NCBI RefSeq assembly: GCF_051903075.1
Contig: NZ_CP182422.1
Span: 1,178,001 to 1,242,000, forward strand
DNA length: 64,000 bases
Reading direction: 5' to 3'
DNA from: Embleya sp051903075
GTDB lineage: Bacteria > Actinomycetota > Actinomycetes > Streptomycetales > Streptomycetaceae
Each line of letters starts with the position of its first letter. The stretch's first letter is position 1. Position numbers and translations under genes: made by a program. Below, in pieces: positions 58,772 to 64,000 of the stretch. Below the pieces are notes generated by a model, which saw nothing but the letters and a program-made list of their open reading frames with translations, ran no database searches and had not been told where the DNA came from.

Positions 58772-59188
58772 ATGGCCACCCGCACCGCCGCCGAACGCCG
58801 CGCCCAGGCCCGTTCCGAGTTCGACGCGTACATGGCGAGTTGCCCGGCCCGCCGGCTCCTGGACGGGATCAGCGACAAGTGGGTCAGCCTGCTCGTCAAC
58901 GCGCTCGCCGACGGCCCGCGACGCTACAGCGACCTGTCCCGGCGGGTGGCCGGGGTCAGCCAGAAGATGCTCACCCAGACCCTGCGCAACCTGGAGCGCG
59001 ACGGACTGGTCGAGCGCACCGTCACCCCGTCCGTCCCGGTCCGCGTCGACTACGCGCTGACCCCGCTCGGCGCGAGCCTGCTGCCGCTCATGCAGGCGGT
59101 CAAGATCTGGGCGGAGGAGCACATCCCCGAGGTGGACCGGGCCCGCGAGCGCTACGACGCCGCGCACATGGACCCGAACCGCCCGTGA
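58772..59188 (+). CDS. HxlR-family regulator
   Basis: 138-aa winged-helix regulator: CPARRLLDGISDKWVSLLV, GPRRYSDLSRRVAGVSQKML, TQTLRNLERDGLVERTV, ALTPLGASL. The Cys in CPARRLL near the N-terminus is at the place of the redox-sensing Cys of YodB/QorR-type members. It likely represses the divergent oxidoreductase until thiol-reactive quinones act. ATG 58772 has AAGGAG upstream. Confidence 0.9.
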   Translation: MATRTAAERRAQARSEFDAYMASCPARRLLDGISDKWVSLLVNALADGPRRYSDLSRRVAGVSQKMLTQTLRNLERDGLVERTVTPSVPVRVDYALTPLGASLLPLMQAVKIWAEEHIPEVDRARERYDAAHMDPNRP

Positions 59189-59336
59189 TTCGGGTGGCAC
59201 CGACCCGGGACACCGAGGGGCCGCCAGAAGATCGCCCGCTGTTCATTTCCCGGTCCGCCGGGGGTGATTCCCGCTCCATATCGTGATCTTGACCGGCGGA
59301 ACGGACGCCGGCCGAGCCTCCGAGGAGCCCAGTTTC

Positions 59337-59864
59337 GTGTCGCCTGGCCGGGAGACCTACGAGCGCGAGCGGCGGATCGACCTGCTGATGGCGGAGAGCA
59401 CGCCGTTGCGCAGATATGTGAGCGGGATCCTGGGGGCGGATCTGCACACGGTCGAAGACGTGGTCCAGGAAACGCTGTTACGGGCCTGGGAGGCCGCGGA
59501 CCGCCTGGACTGGGACGGTCGCCCGATCCGCATGTGGCTGTTCCGCGTCGCCCGCAACCTGGCCGTCGACGCCCGACGGCGCAATCGTTCGTTGCCGGTG
59601 GGCATCGACCCGAGCGAGTTCACCGGGCTGCCCACGGTGCCCGATCCGGCGGCGTCGGTGGTCGATCGTTGCGTGCTGGTGGGGGCGTTGCGCCAACTGG
59701 CGCCGTCGCACCGCGAGGCCGTCGCGCACGTGCACCTGCTCGACCGCAGCGGCGCCGATGTCGCGCGCGCCCTGGGGATACCGCACGGGACGGTCAAGTC
59801 CCGTACCTACCACGGGATCGCGGCGATCCGGCGTGAGCCGGCCGCGATCGAGGAGAGCGGATGA
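59337..59864 (+). CDS. ECF sigma factor
   Basis: 175-aa extracytoplasmic-function sigma. Region 2: RRYVSGILGADLHTVEDVVQETLLRAWEA with MWLFRVARNLAVDARRR; region 4: LAPSHREAVAHVHLLDRSGADVARALGIPHGTVKSRTYHGI. GTG 59337 has GGAG nine bases ahead; GTG 59283 in the same frame is an alternative that adds 18 residues. Its TGA overlaps the ATG of the next gene (ATGA), the usual link of a sigma gene to its anti-sigma gene. Confidence 0.87.
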   Translation: MSPGRETYERERRIDLLMAESTPLRRYVSGILGADLHTVEDVVQETLLRAWEAADRLDWDGRPIRMWLFRVARNLAVDARRRNRSLPVGIDPSEFTGLPTVPDPAASVVDRCVLVGALRQLAPSHREAVAHVHLLDRSGADVARALGIPHGTVKSRTYHGIAAIRREPAAIEESG

Positions 59865-60991
59865 CCGGCTCCGAGGACCTCGCCATGCGGGTCGCCGGAC
59901 ACGATGTGATGACCCTGCTCGGGTGGACCGGAATCCTGGTCCTCGTGTTCGCCCTGGCCCACTGGGCCGCGATGCGGCGCGGCGGCTGGCGCTTCGTCCG
60001 GCGTCGGCTGCGCCGCGAAATCGCGCTCACCGTGGCCGCGTTCGCCGAGCCGATCGCCGCGCTCGTGCGGTTCCGCCGGCGCCGCCGACTCCTGGTCCGC
60101 ACGCTGCGCGCGCCCGGCACCTGGACGGACGCGGAGCACGCGGCGATGCTGGCGGCCGAGGTGAGCGCCAGCGCGCGCCCGTACGCCGTGCTGGTCGAGC
60201 GTGACGTGGTGGGGGTGTTGGTGGGCTGCGGCCCGGACCTGCCGGTGCCCGCCGAGCCGTGGGCGGTGGACGAACTCGACCCCCGTCTGTGGTGGATCGC
60301 CCGTTCCGACCTGGAGCCCGGATCCGGTCCCGCGCCGCTGCTGGTCGCGATCGGCACCCGGCACGAGGCGGTGGTCTTCCTGGACCTGCTGACCGGACCG
60401 CGCGTGCTGGCGGTCTCCGGCGAGCGGCGCGGCGCGCGGGCCACCGTCCAGTCGCTGGCCGCCCAGTTGGACGCCAGATTGCCGGCCGGCGCGGTCACCG
60501 TCGCCGCCGGGGTGCATCCGCGCTACGCGGGCCCGAGCGCCGCCGACGCGTTCGCGCATGCCACGACGGTCGCCGCGACCCGCCGCTACCCGCAGGTGGT
60601 GGCCTGCGCCGACACCCCCGAACTGCCCGCCGCCTCGCCCGTGTCGGTGCTGACCACGGGTCAACCCCGGGGTCATGCCCGGCTGTTGGCGATCGCACCG
60701 AACGGCGCACTGCTCGTACACGGCACGCCGCTGCGGGTGGACGCGCGCCCGCTGCCGCGCGCGGTGGCCGCGACGGTGTGGCGCCTGCCGCCCTGGTCCA
60801 CGGAGGACGCGGTACACCCGGCCCCGGCCGGGATCGACCCGGACCTGGACCTCGACCCCGAGCCGACCCCGGCCACGCCGCCCCCCACGACGCGGGCTCA
60901 AGTTCCGGCGCAGGTCCCGGCCGCCGCGCACGACGACCTCTCCGAGCCCGCCGACACCGACAAGCCGAGCGGCGTCTCCATCGACGTGTGA
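59861..60991 (+). CDS. Unknown membrane protein coupled to the ECF sigma gene
   Basis: 376-aa protein with one membrane helix near residues 17-37 (MTLLGWTGILVLVFALAHWAAM) followed by an Arg-rich stretch (FRRRRRLLVRTL), which by the positive-inside rule puts the ~300-residue remainder in the cytoplasm. The remainder (LVERDVVGVLVGCG, GTRHEAVVFLDLLTGPRVLAV) is unrecognised, with a Pro/Asp-rich tail. Coupling (ATGA) to a sigma gene suggests an anti-sigma role, but no zinc anti-sigma motif is visible. It could also be a type VII secretion component, since the next gene is the FtsK/SpoIIIE ATPase. Confidence 0.6.
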   Translation: MTGSEDLAMRVAGHDVMTLLGWTGILVLVFALAHWAAMRRGGWRFVRRRLRREIALTVAAFAEPIAALVRFRRRRRLLVRTLRAPGTWTDAEHAAMLAAEVSASARPYAVLVERDVVGVLVGCGPDLPVPAEPWAVDELDPRLWWIARSDLEPGSGPAPLLVAIGTRHEAVVFLDLLTGPRVLAVSGERRGARATVQSLAAQLDARLPAGAVTVAAGVHPRYAGPSAADAFAHATTVAATRRYPQVVACADTPELPAASPVSVLTTGQPRGHARLLAIAPNGALLVHGTPLRVDARPLPRAVAATVWRLPPWSTEDAVHPAPAGIDPDLDLDPEPTPATPPPTTRAQVPAQVPAAAHDDLSEPADTDKPSGVSIDV

Positions 60992-61217
60992 CCCGTGTCC
61001 CCGCACGCCGGACGGGCGGCCGAACGGCGTGTCCTCGATCCCCCGCCGAGCATCACCGCGCGGGCCCGGGACACGCCGCCGGGCACCCGTCCGGCGTGCG
61101 CCGACATCCCGGCCCGTCCCAGCCGGCCCTGCCCCGCCCCACGCCGACCCCTCCCCGCCGACACCCCCGGTCGGCCGGACCCGACCCCGTCCCCCACCCC
61201 CCAGGAGCACGACGAAC

Positions 61218-64000
61218 GTGAGACTCACCGTCACCACCGTGGACGCCGCGGACGGCCTGCGCCGCGACCATCTCCTGGACCTCCCGCCCGGGAGCATCGT
61301 GGCGGACCTCGCAACCGCCGTGCACCGCCCGGCCGCACCCGCCGACGACGCCCCCGAGTCCGGCGCTGCCGACCTGGGCGCGTTCCTGGACGGCCAGGCG
61401 CCGGCGACCGGACAGTCGCTCTACCTCGGCGACACCGTGCTCGACCCGCAGGCCCCGCTGAGCGTCTCCGGGATCCGCGAGGCCACGGTGCTTGGCCTGG
61501 GCGCCCCGCCCGCCGAGCCCGACCGGGTGCACGCCCCCCGGCACCCCTTCGACCCGCAGACCCTGGTCCAGGTGCACGCGGTGTCCGGCCCGTACACCGG
61601 CCGGGTCTGGCCGCTGGGCCCGGGCAGCCACGAGATCGGCGCCGACGAGGGCTGCGCGATCCGGCTGCCGGTGTCCGGCGTACCGGCCCGGGGCCTGTGG
61701 GTGACGGTGTGCCCGGACGGCTCGGCGTACTGGCATCGCACCGGACCCGACGAGGGCGCGGTGCACGGCCGCGAGGTGGCGCCGCCGCCCACCGACGCGA
61801 TCACCGCCGCCGCGGCGCTGCCCCGCAAGCACGAGGAACGCATTCTGGAGGACGAGCGCGAGGCGGACCGCAAGGTCGAGCGGGAGAGCGCCCGGATCGC
61901 CCCGCCGAAGGAGCCGGTGCTCCGCCCCGAGGCGCCGCCCGGCACCCCCTGGCCGCACGCGTCCGACCTGGTCGTCGGCCCGTCGTTGCTGCGCCTGTGC
62001 GGACCGGTCGAGGCGGACGCCGACGTGACGCCCTCCGACGACGGCATCGGCCTGGACTACAACCGGCCGCCCCGGATCGCCCCGCACCTGGACGCGGAGA
62101 AGATCCGGCTGCCCTCGCCGCCGCTGGAGCCGAACCGGGTGCCGTTCCCGCTGCTCGTGATGATCGCCCCGCTGGTGATGGGCCTGGCGATGGTCGGGTT
62201 CTTCCACTCGTACTTCTATCTGATCTTCTGCATCATGAGCCCGTTCATGGCGATCGCGAACTGGGTCTCCGGCCGCCGCAGCAATCGGGTCAAGCACCAG
62301 CTCGACGGGGTGCAGTACCGGCGCCGGCTGCGCGTATTGCACGACGACATCCGCACGGCCGTGCGCCGCGAGCGCATCGTCCGCGCCGAGGTCGGCCCCG
62401 ACCCGGCCGCCGTCGCGCTGATCGCGACCGGGCCGGGCAGCCGGTTGTGGGAGCGGCGCCGCCGCGACGCCGACCACCTGGTGCTGCGGATCGGCACCGT
62501 CGACCAGCCGTCGGTCAAGGAGGTCGAGGACCCGGCCCGGGACGAGCATCACCGCACAGCGAGCTGGACGTTGCCCGACACACCCATCGGCGTCGAGATC
62601 CCCGACCACGGGGTACTCGGCGTGGCCGGCCCCACCGAGCCGATCCAGGCGCTGGCCCGCTGGCTGGTGATCCAGTCCGCCGTCCTGCACAGCCCGCGCG
62701 ACCTGCGCGTGGTGGTGCTGACCGATCCCGAGCGGGCCGGTGACTGGGCCTGGGTGCGCTGGTTGCCGCACCTGCGCCCGCAGTCCCGCTCGGCCGCGCC
62801 GGTCGCCCTGCTCGGCACCGACCCCGAATCCACCGCCAACCGCATCTCCGAACTGGTCGCGCAGATCCAGAGCCGACAGCGCAGCATGGGCTCCTCGATG
62901 GGCCAGGCCATGTTCAGCGGCCCCGACATCCTGGTGATCGCCGACGGCGCCCGGCAGTTGCGCGAGGTGCCCGGCATGGTCCAGGTGCTCACCGAGGGCC
63001 CGGCGGCCCGGGTGTTCAGCGTCTGTCTGGACGAACGCGAGCGGCTGCTGCCGGAGGAGTGCACCGCCGTCGTGCTGGCCGCCGGCCGACACCTCACCGT
63101 GCGCCAGACCGGACTGCCCGACGTGAAGGACGTACGCGCCGACCACGTGGACGCGGCGTGGTGCGAGCAACTGGCCCGCGCCCTGGCGCCGTTGCGCGAC
63201 GTCAGCCCCGAGCACGACAGCGGCCTGCCGCAGACCGTCAAGCTGCTCGACCTGGTCGACGCCGAACCGCCGAAGGCGGCCGACTTCGTGGCCCGTTGGG
63301 CCCGCCGCCCGGCCTCGACCACCTTCACCCTGGGCGCCGGCTACGACGGGCCACTGCGTATCGACCTGGTGCGCGACGGTCCGCACGGCCTGATCGCGGG
63401 CACCACCGGCTCCGGCAAGTCCGAGTTGTTGCAGAGCTTCGTCTCCGCGCTCGCGGTGGCCAACCGCCCGGACGAGCTGACCTTCGTCCTGGTCGACTAC
63501 AAGGGCGGCAGCGCGTTCAGCGAGTGCGCCGAACTCCCGCACACACTCGGCATGGTCACCGACCTGGACGAGCACCTCGCCACCCGGGCGCTGGAGTCGC
63601 TGGCGGCGGAACTGCGGCGCCGCGAACAGCTGTTGGCCGACGTCGGCGCCAAGGACCACCCCGAGTACCGGGGCAAGCGCGCCGGCGACCCCACCCTGGC
63701 GCCGCTGCCCCGACTGATCCTGGTGATCGACGAGTTCGCCACCCTCGTCCGCGAGGTGCCCGACTTCGTCACGGGGCTGATCAACATCGCCCAGCGCGGC
63801 CGTTCGCTCGGGATCCACCTGGTGCTGGCCACCCAGCGTCCGGCCGGCGTGGTCACCGGCGACATCCGCGCCAACACCAACCTGCGGATCGCCCTTCGGG
63901 TGACCGACGCGGGCGAGAGCCAGGACATCATCGACACCATGGAGGCCGTGCACATCTCGGCCGGCACACCCGGCCGGGCGCTGATCCGCACCGGGCCGGG
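61218..64000 (+). CDS. Type VII secretion FtsK/SpoIIIE ATPase (EccC/EssC-like, C-terminus outside window)
   Basis: At least 927 codons to the window edge. The N-terminal ~200 residues form a ubiquitin-like/FHA-like part (LTVTTVDAADGLRRDHLLDL; GPGSHEIGADEGCAIRLPVSG), then a charged linker, two membrane helices (FPLLVMIAPLVMGLAMVGFF, YLIFCIMSPFMAIANWV) and the first FtsK/SpoIIIE domains: Walker A in GTTGSGKSELLQSFVSALAV, Walker B in PRLILVIDEFATLVREVP, ATQRPAGVVTGDIRANT. This is the motor that drives WXG100-type export. GTG 61218 has AGGAG upstream. Neighbouring EsxA/EsxB-like genes, if any, lie outside the window. Confidence 0.85.
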   Translation, partial: MRLTVTTVDAADGLRRDHLLDLPPGSIVADLATAVHRPAAPADDAPESGAADLGAFLDGQAPATGQSLYLGDTVLDPQAPLSVSGIREATVLGLGAPPAEPDRVHAPRHPFDPQTLVQVHAVSGPYTGRVWPLGPGSHEIGADEGCAIRLPVSGVPARGLWVTVCPDGSAYWHRTGPDEGAVHGREVAPPPTDAITAAAALPRKHEERILEDEREADRKVERESARIAPPKEPVLRPEAPPGTPWPHASDLVVGPSLLRLCGPVEADADVTPSDDGIGLDYNRPPRIAPHLDAEKIRLPSPPLEPNRVPFPLLVMIAPLVMGLAMVGFFHSYFYLIFCIMSPFMAIANWVSGRRSNRVKHQLDGVQYRRRLRVLHDDIRTAVRRERIVRAEVGPDPAAVALIATGPGSRLWERRRRDADHLVLRIGTVDQPSVKEVEDPARDEHHRTASWTLPDTPIGVEIPDHGVLGVAGPTEPIQALARWLVIQSAVLHSPRDLRVVVLTDPERAGDWAWVRWLPHLRPQSRSAAPVALLGTDPESTANRISELVAQIQSRQRSMGSSMGQAMFSGPDILVIADGARQLREVPGMVQVLTEGPAARVFSVCLDERERLLPEECTAVVLAAGRHLTVRQTGLPDVKDVRADHVDAAWCEQLARALAPLRDVSPEHDSGLPQTVKLLDLVDAEPPKAADFVARWARRPASTTFTLGAGYDGPLRIDLVRDGPHGLIAGTTGSGKSELLQSFVSALAVANRPDELTFVLVDYKGGSAFSECAELPHTLGMVTDLDEHLATRALESLAAELRRREQLLADVGAKDHPEYRGKRAGDPTLAPLPRLILVIDEFATLVREVPDFVTGLINIAQRGRSLGIHLVLATQRPAGVVTGDIRANTNLRIALRVTDAGESQDIIDTMEAVHISAGTPGRALIRTGP

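Overview
The window is very GC-rich (roughly 70% or more), gene-dense actinobacterial DNA that looks Streptomyces-like. Pointers are the many GTG starts, ATGA/GTGA start-stop overlaps, near-leaderless promoters, a sulfur-type cysteine leader peptide, iron boxes of the 19-bp TTAGGTTAG-type, and a large set of TetR/GntR/HxlR regulators. I see no rRNA, tRNA, CRISPR array or insertion sequence.

Layout. (1) 1-5562, sulfur block: a leftward gene, cut by the window edge, that fuses an isopenicillin-N-synthase-like Fe(II) oxygenase in frame to an O-acetylhomoserine-sulfhydrylase-like PLP enzyme. Divergent from it are metY, metX and a membrane rhodanese. Each direction has a short Cys-ending leader ORF. 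(2) 5687-17277: secreted or membrane hydrolases, three regulators, a Cmx-type exporter, an APC permease, an S4 protein and a tandem pair of beta-lactamase-like serine hydrolases. (3) 17287-24611 and 30547-42126: a catechol siderophore locus under four iron boxes. It holds 2,3-dihydroxybenzoate (DHB) synthesis and activation (entA, entC, entE, isochorismatase, a stand-alone aryl carrier), a fused FecCD permease, a two-module NRPS (C-A-T-C-A-T-TE), MbtH, an exporter, a trilactone-esterase-like hydrolase and a binding lipoprotein. My reading of the A-domain pockets is a cationic residue (acidic pocket; arginine is the leading guess) and then threonine, so a DHB-(Arg-like)-Thr product of the griseobactin kind. 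About 6 kb of apparently unrelated genes (SigB-type sigma, SRPBCC, SecA2, M20 peptidase) splits the locus. (4) 42305-48154: S1 protease, peroxiredoxin, TetR plus membrane protein, Ser/Thr kinase and a GT-C glycosyltransferase. (5) 48325-53160: two convergent GntR regulators, a two-domain phospholipase-D-like protein with eroded HKD motifs, and a TetR whose last codons and stop lie in a 76-bp repeat. (6) 53517-59188: SDR plus thiolase with a divergent TetR, a DUF2127 protein, and a quinone-oxidoreductase/HxlR pair. (7) 59337-64000: an ECF sigma gene overlapping a membrane-protein gene, then the start of a type VII secretion FtsK/SpoIIIE ATPase cut by the window end.

A theme that ordinary annotation would miss is the number of short tandem repeats, each with its own period (7, 8, 9, 10, 12, 14, 76 bp), sitting in intergenic gaps and in one N-terminal coding end. 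Assignments rest on reading motifs by eye. No database search was possible.
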